Source: an uncultured Draconibacterium sp.
Lineage (GTDB): Bacteria; Bacteroidota; Bacteroidia; Bacteroidales; Prolixibacteraceae
Assembly (NCBI RefSeq): GCF_963676735.1
Contig: NZ_OY781464.1
Coordinates: forward strand, 281,001 to 345,000
Reading direction: 5' to 3'
Length of the DNA stretch: 64,000 bases
Part shown: one piece after another, positions 26,466 to 35,472 of the stretch
How positions within the stretch are numbered: the stretch's first letter is position 1
How the letters are laid out: each line of letters begins with the position of its first letter
The notes under the pieces: generated by a model
What the model saw: only the letters and a program-made list of their open reading frames with translations
Database searches by the model: none
Told to the model about the DNA's origin: nothing
Translations under genes and position numbers: made by a program

Positions 26466-26476
26466 TTTTATTATAC

Positions 26477-27784
26477 ATGAGTAGAAGATTTACCATATCG
26501 CAATTTGAGAGATTGAAGAATCAATTTCTTGCAATCTATGAGCCATCGGATTTATGTGAACTTTTAGGTATAAAAATCTCGGCATTGTGGAAGTTTACTC
26601 AATATCAAAAATACAATACCTTTAAATCAATTCATAAAGGCAAAAAACGAATAATTGTAGAACCAAACTATGAGTTAAAACATCTTCAAAGACGGTTAAA
26701 CGGTTTCTTACAGGCAGTTTATTACTTTCATAAACCTGAGTATGTTCACGGCTTTATCAAAAGTCCAGCTAACTCAAAAGACAAACGTTCAATCCTTTCA
26801 AATGCGAATCAACATGTTGGAAGAAACTATGTAATAAATGCCGATGTTTTTCGCTTTTTCCCATCAATAACAGGCAAGATGGTGAAGGATGTTTTCTTAA
26901 CCGAGCCATTTAACTTCAACGATAATCTAGCTTCGGCAATAGCATTATTGTGCATCAAAAAGAATTGGCTGCCTACTGGTGCTCCAACATCACCAGTAAT
27001 CTCAAATCTTGTTTGTTTATCAATGGACGATGAGTTAAACAAATTCGCAATTAAAAACGACTATGGATATACCCGTTTTGCAGACGATTTAACTTTTTCT
27101 GGCGACCTTAATCCTGATGAAAATTTCAAAGACGAGCTAACCAGTATTCTTGAGAAGTACGGTTTTAAACTAAACTTTAAAAAATACAGAGTTCTGTCCA
27201 AACATATTCGTCAAACGGTAACTGGAATTGTTGTAAATGAAAAATTAAATGTTAACCGAGATTATAAACGAAAACTGCGAGCTGCACGACACAATTTAAA
27301 AGTAAATGGTATTGAAGCTGTAGTAGCAGAAAACAGCCATCTGATAAAATCAAAGTATTTCCCAGAAGACGAATTACTGAACAGAATAAAAGGCAAAACA
27401 ATTTTTGTTGATAATGTCACCAGTTACTCAAACTCTGAAGAAAGCACCATCATTCAAAACAATAAAATTCATTATTTATTATTTGCGGACTTGGAACTGG
27501 AAGGTTTTGTAATTGATATTTTCAGCGACGAAAAACAAGCTGCAACAAAGGCTGACGAATTGTGTAGTTTTATTTCTACTCTCAGATATTGTCCTCATGT
27601 TGAAGCTGTTAGTAAAGTACAAATATTGAGTAAAAAGAACTATAAGCTCACAGAAACAACAAGATACAATATCGACAGCTACCCATACACATCAAATGGC
27701 ATCCATAGCGTTGGAGTGCACGAACTTAAGGGTGATTTGGGTATTGATTGGTATTTAAAAACAAGAAACTCAGGACGGCCCTGA
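26477..27784 (+). CDS. retron reverse transcriptase
   Basis: A 435-residue reverse transcriptase. Retron hallmarks are the NAxxH motif (NANQH, about 108-112) and VTG in the thumb region (about 247-249). The catalytic box is RFADDLTFSG (about 201-210, FADD rather than YADD), and PTGAPTSPVISNL precedes it. Residues after about 320 form an extra 110-residue C-terminal domain with LLFADLELEGFVIDIF and no motif I know. It uses the upstream RNA as template and primer to make msDNA, which holds or controls the associated effector. The last codon lies 18 bases from the end of the convergent coiled-coil gene. Confidence 0.94.
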   Translation: MSRRFTISQFERLKNQFLAIYEPSDLCELLGIKISALWKFTQYQKYNTFKSIHKGKKRIIVEPNYELKHLQRRLNGFLQAVYYFHKPEYVHGFIKSPANSKDKRSILSNANQHVGRNYVINADVFRFFPSITGKMVKDVFLTEPFNFNDNLASAIALLCIKKNWLPTGAPTSPVISNLVCLSMDDELNKFAIKNDYGYTRFADDLTFSGDLNPDENFKDELTSILEKYGFKLNFKKYRVLSKHIRQTVTGIVVNEKLNVNRDYKRKLRAARHNLKVNGIEAVVAENSHLIKSKYFPEDELLNRIKGKTIFVDNVTSYSNSEESTIIQNNKIHYLLFADLELEGFVIDIFSDEKQAATKADELCSFISTLRYCPHVEAVSKVQILSKKNYKLTETTRYNIDSYPYTSNGIHSVGVHELKGDLGIDWYLKTRNSGRP

Positions 27785-27802
27785 TTACACTCCCCTAAAT
27801 TT

Positions 27803-28726
27803 CTATATCATCTTGAACATTTTTAGAAGCATTAATAATAATCCAATTCCACCAATACCAATTATTGAAAGTATTACTATTAAAAGAGTTTTATTCATCC
27901 TATTTACTTTTTCCTGATAATCAAGTTTCTCATTAATTTTCTCAAGACTATCAGGAATATTATAGCTTGTGATAACCTCAATCAGTTTGTCAGCTTTGGA
28001 ATTGGTGTTTTGGATGCTTTCAATAGTATTGGCTATAATCTTTTCTTGATTTTCAATTTTACTAATAGCAAGTGTTTGAATCTCTTCAATTCCGTTTTCA
28101 GCATTCGTTTTTAAATCTTTTGTTGTTTTTTCAAATTCCTCAATTTTATTTCCAATTTTTTCGTTGTTTAAATTGCTTATAGCATTTAAGTTCTTTTCAT
28201 TTTCGGCTAATTGTTTTGAAAATTGGTCAATTACATCAACAATTTGTTGTTTGAAAGATGTAATATATTCTGATATTGAATTATTTCCTTTCTCTGAAAT
28301 AGAATTGATATTATTTTCAAATTCTACAATCCTTTTGTCGATTTTATCAAATGTCAATTTTGTGTTTGCATCCAGTGTCTTTTCATTATCTGCTATTTGT
28401 TTTGAGAATTGTTCTATTACGCCAACAATTTGCTTTTTGAAAGATTCAATATAATTTGAAATTGAATCGTTTCCTTTTGCCGATAAATCGTTTATTTTAT
28501 TCTCAAACTCTACAAGAGTTTTTGTCAATTGAGAAATGTTACTTGAATTTTCTTCCCCAAATTGATTAGCAAGCTCTTTTAAGTTTTGAAGAAGAGTTGA
28601 TGTGGATTTGGTAAGCTCATTACTACTTTGCGTAACTATTTCAACTTGCTCTCTTGCACTCTGCAATTTTTCTAAATCTGAATATATATCAGAAAGAGCT
28701 TTGTTTATTTCTTTCTCAGTACTCAT
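27803..28726 (-). CDS. membrane-anchored coiled-coil protein with 62-residue tandem repeat
   Basis: A 307-residue protein, almost wholly coiled coil, ending in one membrane helix (about 283-303, LLIVILSIIGIGGIGLLLML) and a short positive tail, so the coil probably faces the cytoplasm. Residues 72-133 and 134-195 are a clear direct duplication (VEFENKINDLSAKGNDSIS versus VEFENNINSISEKGNNSIS), and a third degenerate unit follows. Its ATG directly follows the stop of the helicase fusion gene (TAAATG), so it is translationally coupled and the last gene of the AlkB-led operon. It could tether or scaffold the helicase at the membrane; this is inferred. Confidence 0.8.
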   Translation of the reverse strand: MSTEKEINKALSDIYSDLEKLQSAREQVEIVTQSSNELTKSTSTLLQNLKELANQFGEENSSNISQLTKTLVEFENKINDLSAKGNDSISNYIESFKKQIVGVIEQFSKQIADNEKTLDANTKLTFDKIDKRIVEFENNINSISEKGNNSISEYITSFKQQIVDVIDQFSKQLAENEKNLNAISNLNNEKIGNKIEEFEKTTKDLKTNAENGIEEIQTLAISKIENQEKIIANTIESIQNTNSKADKLIEVITSYNIPDSLEKINEKLDYQEKVNRMNKTLLIVILSIIGIGGIGLLLMLLKMFKMI

Positions 28727-31700
28727 TTACACCGTATATTTTGAAGTTATTTTTTTTAATCTATTATTGTGAATTTTTAAAGTAATCTCGGCTTTTAATT
28801 CTTTAAGTTTATTATTTGAAAACGGCTTAAGAATCTGGTTAAATTTTTCAAACAGTTCCCAAAAATCAACTAATTCCTTTTCTCGCTCTGCAAAACCCAA
28901 CATACCTTCTTTATAACTTTCGATAACCTCATTTTCAAGGTTTTCGTTATTGTTAGTTCCCAAAAAGAAGATACAGAATGAATTTAAGAGTGATAAAGTC
29001 GGATTACTATCTGTTAAAGACCTACGTAATAAGCGAACAGCTCCTTGCAAATGTTTAACGTTGTCAATTGGTGTGCCTTGTTCTATCTTATCATCAATTA
29101 CCTTTAAATACTTGAATAAAATCCAATCTTTCGAAACTTTACCATCTTCTGTATCATTTGTAATTGAATAGTCTTCTCCGTTATCTGCTATATAATCAGT
29201 CTTTGCGTACTTTGAGTTAAAGTAATAATAAATGAAATCTTTTAATTCTTCATTAGTTTCTTTCCAGTCTTTAATATCTGTAGCTCCCGTTATACAAAAT
29301 GTGCGCATATCATCAATAGCTCGTTTCCGTTTAACGGAAATTTTATCGTAAACAAAGGTTGTTAAATAACTTAAACACTGATAAATCTCTTTTTCTAAAC
29401 TAGAGTTGCTTCTAACCGCAATATCGTACACTGTTTCAATTTCTTCATGAGCCCTATCAACGGAGTAGTATCTCAATAGGAATTGTTCAAGACCTTTATA
29501 ATAACTTCCATCCTCTTTTCTTTTGGAAACAATTCTATATCTATTATTTGAATAGTCTTGAGTAAAGTCTTCTATCAAGCCAATACAGGTCATCCGATAG
29601 ATTGCTTTTGCAATATCTGTTTGGTCAATATCAGTACCATTATCATCATCGTACTTTATGAAAGAAACAATTTCTTGTCCTTCTTCTGATTCTAATAATG
29701 TTGTTAAGAAACCTCTGACAGTAGTGGATTTATCAGGCTTAAGCTCTGCATCATCCCCAAAGAATATTTCAACGTCTTTTACACTTAGAATTTGAAACAT
29801 TGCTTGTTTTTCAATTACTTCTCCTTTGAAACTATTATTGTAAAAATACATTACAGTTTCATAGTCAGCATTTTGATATTCAATGTATTTCTTGTCGATA
29901 GAGATGTTATGATTGTTAAGAATTTCAAATAAATCATCTTTGTATATCCAATTTTCAGCTTCTTTTGGAATTCCTTTAAGTGGGCATTTCTTAAAATATC
30001 TACACTTATCATCCTTACAATCTAAAAAATCGAAAAACTTACCATGTTCTGCAGAACCTTCTTTACAGAAAATTCTAACTAAATCATTTTCTGGTGTTAA
30101 GTAATCAAGATATTGTTCATCAATATTTAGGTTGTAGTGATTAACAATTTGTTGTAAATCTTGAGGTTTAAACCATCTACCTTTTAGTAACCCCAAAGGA
30201 AATGAACCATTTTGAATTTTTCTACTAATTCTAGCCAGCTTGTAATCAGATAATAAAATAACAGATAATGCCATTTTTCTGTCTCGACCACCACGCCCTG
30301 CTTCTTGTACAAAACTTTCTAATGAACTTGAATAATTTAAGTTTACCGTAAAACGAACATTGGGTTTGTCAATTCCCATTCCGAAAGCCTTTGTTGCAAC
30401 CATGATTGGCTGTTTGTTTGTTCTAAACAGTTCCAGGTTATCCATGGAAGAGTTGCTACTGTCATCATCGTCGCCACCTGAAAAAGTACCAACATCAGGA
30501 ACTAAACCTTGTAATGCTTCTTTATTACTATACACCGAAATACCTGTACTATTTTTGTGCGGGCAAAAAATAATCCCTGCCTGAGAATATTCTTTATTCT
30601 TTGAAAAGTAATTTTGTGAAATGTTGGTTTTTAATTCTGTATCCACTCCAATACTGTTTCCTTGACGTTCCGAAAAAGTGTTTTTAATACTTTGTATCGC
30701 CTTATCTGACTGAATCTCTTCTATATAGTTTGGTATTGTTTTTATGTAATTTTTGAGAAAATCTTGTTTTGCATCGAAGAAACCCCATTTGTTACTAATT
30801 TTTACTGCTCTGGGTAAATGAGAATCAATGTTTTTATTCTTGTCATAATTGGGGTCATCATCAAATTCAACATTTACTTTCTCAATTTTATACTGTAATT
30901 CCAACCTATTTGAGTTCTCGTACCGCACAATTGTTTCAGAATCCAAAGGGAAAGCACCATCGCCAGACAATTCACGCTCTACATCAGCTAGAACATCAAA
31001 AGATGCCGTTGCTGTTAAGCCAAACAAGGAGATTTCATCCTTTTTTGCACGAACATAGTTATAAAGATTTCTCCCAAGATGTAAATATGAAAATCTAAAA
31101 TCATGTCCCCATTCCGATACGCAGTGTACTTCGTCAATCACACCGTAAGAAAAATAAACATTTAACTCATGCATATTTTTAAGCTTCTCCCTGAACTTAT
31201 AAATTGCAAGTCGCTCTGGCGAAAGAAATACAAACAATAGTTTTGATTGTTCCATTTTTCTTTCCGCTTCGTCTCTTTCCTCTTTTGATAAAGTTGAGTT
31301 TACAAACGCACATGTGTCTATACCAACATTAATTAATCCATCATATTGGTCTTTCATCAATGACCGAAGAGGGTCAACAATTAACGTAACCCCAGGTTGC
31401 AGCATAGATGCTAACTGATATGTTAAGGATTTTCCTCCTCCTGTTGGAAGCAAACCAATTACGCTTTTGTTTTGTAAAGCGCGGTTTAGAATCGGTAATT
31501 GCCCTGGTCTAAAACTCTTTTTCCTGAAAATCAGTTGTAAAAAATATTCTAGAAGTTTCTTAGTTTCGTCAATATCTGAATAATTCCCTTGACCATCCTG
31601 TGAAACAATATCCCGATAGACTATTCTATCAGTTGTATAAATATTTCTTTCGCTAAGAATTTCAGTAACAGAGCGGATATTAAAATAACAATTGTTTTTG

Positions 31701-33280
31701 CATTGAAATCTACTAAAGCTTTCCTTTTCAATATTTGTTGTATCAAAAATTGCAACATCAATAACTAAATCGTATTCAGTTTTTAGGTGTACAGGTGTTG
31801 CATTCTCAAAAACATTCTTACCAAGATGCAAACCAGAATTTCTAAAATTGCTAGAACTAATAATGTCTAGTTTAATCTCAGGTAAATTAAAATCCTGATA
31901 CTCTTTACTCAGCTTTGTTACTTTATTAAAAATTTGAACTAAATCAGCAATGGCAATAGCGGAACAAGGAACGTCTTGTTCTTCAACTAATATTTTCCAT
32001 TCTTTTTGTTTTATATTCAGCTTATCTGTCATTAAAGCTTCAAGTATGGTCTTCTGAACACGTGCAATGGCAATTGGTGAAAATAAAAGCTGTAGCTGTT
32101 CAATATCAACACTTGAATAATTTAGCTTTGTTTGGTTTGTAATAACAGAATTATACCATGAAAGTAAACGAGTGGTATTAATATCTTTCTTGTGGGGATA
32201 TGATAGTGTTCCGTATTTTTCAAAATCCTCAGAATAGTCGAAAGTTTTTTGAAACACTTTTTCTACAAAAGGGCTCGCTTTTGTTGGCAAACCTCGTGTA
32301 ACAATATTGTTTACAACTGCTAGAATTGGGTGTATATCATCATAAACGCTTGCTCCAATATCAAAAGGTGTAGATGTATCGAAAACATTCAACCTTTCTG
32401 TAAATGATTCAATTCCATTATCAGAGAAATTATAAGTAACACTATCTAACTGATATGATGAATGAAATTGAACCGATGGATAAAATTCTATTGGTATTAA
32501 GTTTCCTTGTTCGTTATATTCTAATTTGTAAATTTTTGCTTTATACGTACAAGGTCTGTTGCCACCATATTCATATTGCCTGTTTTCATAGTCATAAAGA
32601 ATTGGAGCATTGTAATAATTGTAAAAAGCATCAATTCTCTTGTTTGTGAAGTTTAAAGGGCCTACGGAAATAATATAGTTGTCATTAACGACTGTTTGGT
32701 CAATTTTTACGGCTAAATCTTTTAGGTCAATTTCTTTAACATCAAGAATATTTGAGAAAATATGAAGTACAGGTAATCCTGCATCAGATATTATATCTTC
32801 CTTCTGAATGTTTTGAAAATATTCAGCGAATGTTTTAATGTCAATTCCGCCTAAGTTATATGACTCTACGTGCAATTTTGCACGTTCTAATGCTTCTTTT
32901 GAGGGCTCAATTAAAGTAATCTTTCCAACTTTATTGTTACTTCCTTTTGCGTTTAAATGGTCAAGCAGACAAATGCTTCCTATCCCTTGACCACATCCCC
33001 AATCAACAATTTCAAATTCATGTTCAAATATAGCTTGCGGTATATGATTAATGGCGTTACGCAATTTTGCTTCGTGCATATCTCCGTATGCACATAAGTA
33101 TTTGCATAGTTTTTCATGTGTGTTTAATAAATCAACACCATGCTTTAAAGCATTCCAAGGTTTGCAAGCATAAATTCCTGGGCATGATGTGCCGCAATTG
33201 CTTTTGGCTATCTTTTTTATCTTCTGAAAAGTAGGACTATTTAAGGCTTTAATGTCGTTTATATATTCTTGCATATTCAT
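28727..33280 (-). CDS. methyltransferase-like/RecQ-like helicase fusion protein
   Basis: A 1517-residue multidomain protein. The N-terminus has a cysteine cluster (C29, C33, C39) and a class I SAM-methyltransferase-like fold with IVDWGCGQGIGS (91-102). A roughly 350-residue middle region of unknown fold follows. Then comes a RecQ-like SF2 helicase: Walker A LPTGGGKS near 610, DEVH with CVSEWGHDF near 715, and QEAGRGGRD near 994. A second cysteine cluster (CKDDKCRYFKKC) near 1083 may bind zinc or an Fe-S cluster, and a long helical C-terminus follows. It overlaps the DUF1848 gene by 4 bases. It may methylate or recognise modified DNA while unwinding it. The fusion is much larger than ordinary RecQ. 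Confidence 0.87.
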   Translation of the reverse strand: MNMQEYINDIKALNSPTFQKIKKIAKSNCGTSCPGIYACKPWNALKHGVDLLNTHEKLCKYLCAYGDMHEAKLRNAINHIPQAIFEHEFEIVDWGCGQGIGSICLLDHLNAKGSNNKVGKITLIEPSKEALERAKLHVESYNLGGIDIKTFAEYFQNIQKEDIISDAGLPVLHIFSNILDVKEIDLKDLAVKIDQTVVNDNYIISVGPLNFTNKRIDAFYNYYNAPILYDYENRQYEYGGNRPCTYKAKIYKLEYNEQGNLIPIEFYPSVQFHSSYQLDSVTYNFSDNGIESFTERLNVFDTSTPFDIGASVYDDIHPILAVVNNIVTRGLPTKASPFVEKVFQKTFDYSEDFEKYGTLSYPHKKDINTTRLLSWYNSVITNQTKLNYSSVDIEQLQLLFSPIAIARVQKTILEALMTDKLNIKQKEWKILVEEQDVPCSAIAIADLVQIFNKVTKLSKEYQDFNLPEIKLDIISSSNFRNSGLHLGKNVFENATPVHLKTEYDLVIDVAIFDTTNIEKESFSRFQCKNNCYFNIRSVTEILSERNIYTTDRIVYRDIVSQDGQGNYSDIDETKKLLEYFLQLIFRKKSFRPGQLPILNRALQNKSVIGLLPTGGGKSLTYQLASMLQPGVTLIVDPLRSLMKDQYDGLINVGIDTCAFVNSTLSKEERDEAERKMEQSKLLFVFLSPERLAIYKFREKLKNMHELNVYFSYGVIDEVHCVSEWGHDFRFSYLHLGRNLYNYVRAKKDEISLFGLTATASFDVLADVERELSGDGAFPLDSETIVRYENSNRLELQYKIEKVNVEFDDDPNYDKNKNIDSHLPRAVKISNKWGFFDAKQDFLKNYIKTIPNYIEEIQSDKAIQSIKNTFSERQGNSIGVDTELKTNISQNYFSKNKEYSQAGIIFCPHKNSTGISVYSNKEALQGLVPDVGTFSGGDDDDSSNSSMDNLELFRTNKQPIMVATKAFGMGIDKPNVRFTVNLNYSSSLESFVQEAGRGGRDRKMALSVILLSDYKLARISRKIQNGSFPLGLLKGRWFKPQDLQQIVNHYNLNIDEQYLDYLTPENDLVRIFCKEGSAEHGKFFDFLDCKDDKCRYFKKCPLKGIPKEAENWIYKDDLFEILNNHNISIDKKYIEYQNADYETVMYFYNNSFKGEVIEKQAMFQILSVKDVEIFFGDDAELKPDKSTTVRGFLTTLLESEEGQEIVSFIKYDDDNGTDIDQTDIAKAIYRMTCIGLIEDFTQDYSNNRYRIVSKRKEDGSYYKGLEQFLLRYYSVDRAHEEIETVYDIAVRSNSSLEKEIYQCLSYLTTFVYDKISVKRKRAIDDMRTFCITGATDIKDWKETNEELKDFIYYYFNSKYAKTDYIADNGEDYSITNDTEDGKVSKDWILFKYLKVIDDKIEQGTPIDNVKHLQGAVRLLRRSLTDSNPTLSLLNSFCIFFLGTNNNENLENEVIESYKEGMLGFAEREKELVDFWELFEKFNQILKPFSNNKLKELKAEITLKIHNNRLKKITSKYTV

Positions 33281-34302
33281 TCGCCAATAATAGTTTCGCT
33301 AAATGGATTTTCACGGTGTTGTTTGTAGTTCCTTTTTGCAGTTTCCACTGATGTATTCGCATAACAATACAGACACTCATGAGGGCATGTGTTATATTGA
33401 CCAATATCTTTACTCATTATGCAACCACAAACTTCTCGCTGACCTTTGTCTTTAAGATTTCTTGATTTCTTGGGCACTAACTTCACTTGATTAGTGAATA
33501 AATCTGCTTGTTCTAGTTCATAACCTAAGAACTCCATAAGTTTCTTGTCATTATAGAACAGTTTTTTCATTAAGTCGTCGTCAATACACTTATTATGAAT
33601 AATACCATATTTACCTAACTCAATTTTCTCTGCACATGTGCCAATTTCAAAATTCCAATTTTTATTCAATTCCTGTAGTCCTAATGCTAATTCATTCATT
33701 GTTCTTTCATTGAATTCTACATAGGGTACAGAATCTTTGCGTAAGTTATTTTGAACTTTTTTATAGGTCTTAATGTCAGCAAAACTAAAAACTAATTTGT
33801 CTGTATAATTTTTCAACTGATTTCCGATATATTCTGTCCTTTTTAAAAGTTCATCTACCCCAGATGTATCCGTTAAAATGTATGGGTCAAATCTCCAAAT
33901 AACTTTCTCTTTTCCAATTTTTTCTGATAGTTCAATAAAAGTTTCAATTCGTTTCTCTACTGAACCAACCTTTGCTTCAAGTTTTTCTTTAGTATAATCG
34001 TTTAAGCTATATTGAAAATAATAATTAATGTTTCTATCATTTAGATAATCTAAATGCTTAATCATTGGTTTTGGGTTCTTCGACCAAAAGATAATCAACC
34101 TTGTTTCCTTGAATGAAACATAAAGAGGATCTCCATTAAAAGGATTTTTCCATTTCACATATCCTTGTTTCAGTCTTTCAATAAACCAATCCGAATAAAA
34201 AGCAGGAATATCTGTTGAGCGACTTGCTGAGACAATTACAGGAGCTTGTGCATCTACTTTTTGTCCAGTATCATCTTTTATCTGTGTTTTCTTCCAATTC
34301 AT
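33277..34302 (-). CDS. DUF1848 protein, radical-SAM-like cysteine cluster
   Basis: A 341-residue protein of the DUF1848 type. It has a probable TIM-barrel body (VSASRSTDIPAF near 24, FWSKNPKPM near 72, WRFDPYI near 136) and a C-terminal set of cysteines C292, C294, C306, C310, C313 in CPHECLYCYA, which resembles a radical-SAM [4Fe-4S] site such as that of spore-photoproduct lyase. Function is not established for the family, as far as I know. It overlaps both the AlkB gene and the helicase-fusion gene by 4 bases, so it works in the same pathway, plausibly base-lesion or base-modification chemistry. Confidence 0.85.
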   Translation of the reverse strand: MNWKKTQIKDDTGQKVDAQAPVIVSASRSTDIPAFYSDWFIERLKQGYVKWKNPFNGDPLYVSFKETRLIIFWSKNPKPMIKHLDYLNDRNINYYFQYSLNDYTKEKLEAKVGSVEKRIETFIELSEKIGKEKVIWRFDPYILTDTSGVDELLKRTEYIGNQLKNYTDKLVFSFADIKTYKKVQNNLRKDSVPYVEFNERTMNELALGLQELNKNWNFEIGTCAEKIELGKYGIIHNKCIDDDLMKKLFYNDKKLMEFLGYELEQADLFTNQVKLVPKKSRNLKDKGQREVCGCIMSKDIGQYNTCPHECLYCYANTSVETAKRNYKQHRENPFSETIIGE

Positions 34303-34913
34303 TTAATTGCTCTGAATGTTAGGTTTATTCTTGGTGTTTTTACTGTTTTGGTTTTGGGTATTTGATGTTGCCAATAATGCTGTAATTGTCCTTGCATGAT
34401 TAAAAGGCTTCCATTAGATAATTTGATGTCGATGCGCTCTTTTGTTTCCATGTGTCGTAATTGAAAAGTTCTCTCTGCTCCGAAATTTACAGAAGCAATC
34501 ACAGGTTTTTTACCCAATTCTTTTTCAGCATCTGTATGCCAGGAAATAGAATCGTTTCCATTCCTGTATAAATTCAGCAATACACTATTAAATGATTCTG
34601 AACTTAATGGCTCAATCCTTTCTTTTATATCAAGAAGTTCTTTTGTCCAGCTGTTGGGCTGTAATGTTATTCCTGAAAATGTATAAGCTTTATCATTTTC
34701 TCCATACCAAGCAGTAAGACGCGGAAATTTCACCGTCTTTCCATACATCTTCATCTCTTCCTGTTTCCATTGAATCGTTTTTGTAAAAGTATCTAAATAG
34801 AAATCGGCCTCTTCTTTTTTGAAGAATTGCTCAATAAAAATGTACTCACCGTTTTCAATCTTTACTGGCATGAGGTCTCCTCCTGAAGTGTCGAATAAGC
34901 TTAACTGGTTCAT
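34299..34913 (-). CDS. AlkB-type 2-oxoglutarate/Fe(II) dioxygenase
   Basis: A 204-residue enzyme with the complete AlkB active site: H126-x-D128 (WHTD) and H183 (WQHQIP) bind iron, and R195 and R201 in RINLTFR bind 2-oxoglutarate. PRLTAWYG and LYRNGNDSI are typical of bacterial and ALKBH2/3-like members. It removes alkyl groups from N1-adenine or N3-cytosine in nucleic acids by oxidation (family knowledge). It is the first gene of a four-gene operon with DUF1848, a methyltransferase/helicase fusion and a membrane coiled-coil protein, so it may act in defence or counter-modification rather than general repair. Confidence 0.92.
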   Translation of the reverse strand: MNQLSLFDTSGGDLMPVKIENGEYIFIEQFFKKEEADFYLDTFTKTIQWKQEEMKMYGKTVKFPRLTAWYGENDKAYTFSGITLQPNSWTKELLDIKERIEPLSSESFNSVLLNLYRNGNDSISWHTDAEKELGKKPVIASVNFGAERTFQLRHMETKERIDIKLSNGSLLIMQGQLQHYWQHQIPKTKTVKTPRINLTFRAIK

Positions 34914-35058
34914 TCGTGTTTAAAATTCAATTGATGTCAGTTCGTATGTTTGTCAGTAATAACGGATTTGGATTAATTAAGCGCCCAATGTAACTCCGCT
35001 GTTTAAAAACAATAGTTATAGTAAGTCCAAAGCTAATTATAATTGTCGATTTAAAACA

Positions 35059-35178
35059 TCAATTAATTTCATTTTTCAATAGTGACAGACATTCTGATCT
35101 AATTGAACAGCCTGGTTCCTCTTTATAAGAAAGTACAACTACTTTTTTGTTAAACTCCTTTTCAAACTTTCTTCTCAT
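35059..35178 (-). pseudogene. possible remnant of an IS3-type transposase OrfA
   Basis: A 39-residue frame from the ATG at 35178 begins MRRKFEKEFNKKVVVLSY, which looks like the first helix of IS3/IS911-family OrfA proteins (basic start, KEF, then V-x-LSY). The frame stops where the helix-turn-helix should continue, and no OrfB or terminal inverted repeat is seen nearby. It is probably a decayed insertion-sequence fragment; a chance match is possible. Confidence 0.33.
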
Positions 35179-35279
35179 CTGATTCGTAATTGTAAGGTGG
35201 TGTAGCCTTAGCTGTAAATATGTTACTTAACATTCCATACAGTCAAATGTAGAATTATGAATTTTGCAAATCATTAACA

Positions 35280-35312
35280 TTTCGTACACCATGAATAAAT
35301 ATATTATATTTG
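35280..35312 (+). promoter_or_regulatory. promoter of the PorE-like gene
   Basis: TATATTTG at 35305-35312 is a perfect -7 box, with TTTC (near TTTG) at 35280-35283, 21 bases upstream. It would give a leader of about 150 bases before the ATG at 35473. Confidence 0.4.
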
Positions 35313-35472
35313 GCAATCTTAAAAGTATGCGCGCAATATGTAAAAAGTAAGCACGTTATTTTTAAGTTAGTGTTGAAAGGAGTGTATTTGTATAGAAATA
35401 TTTAATTATTTGTACGTCGCGCTCTGAAACACTTAATTTTATTGAGTATTTACTTTTACTCCCCGAAATTGA

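Larger units (their letters stand above)
34914..35472. other. island/core junction, gene-free region
   Basis: A 559-base A/T-rich stretch between the divergent AlkB operon and the PorE-like gene. It holds the 20-base sequence at 35027-35046 that nearly repeats 10341-10360, a short minus-strand frame resembling a transposase N-terminus (35059-35178) and a plus-strand promoter at about 35280-35312. No other gene is seen. Base composition shifts here from A/T-rich on the left to more balanced on the right, so it marks the probable right edge of the accessory region. Confidence 0.5.
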
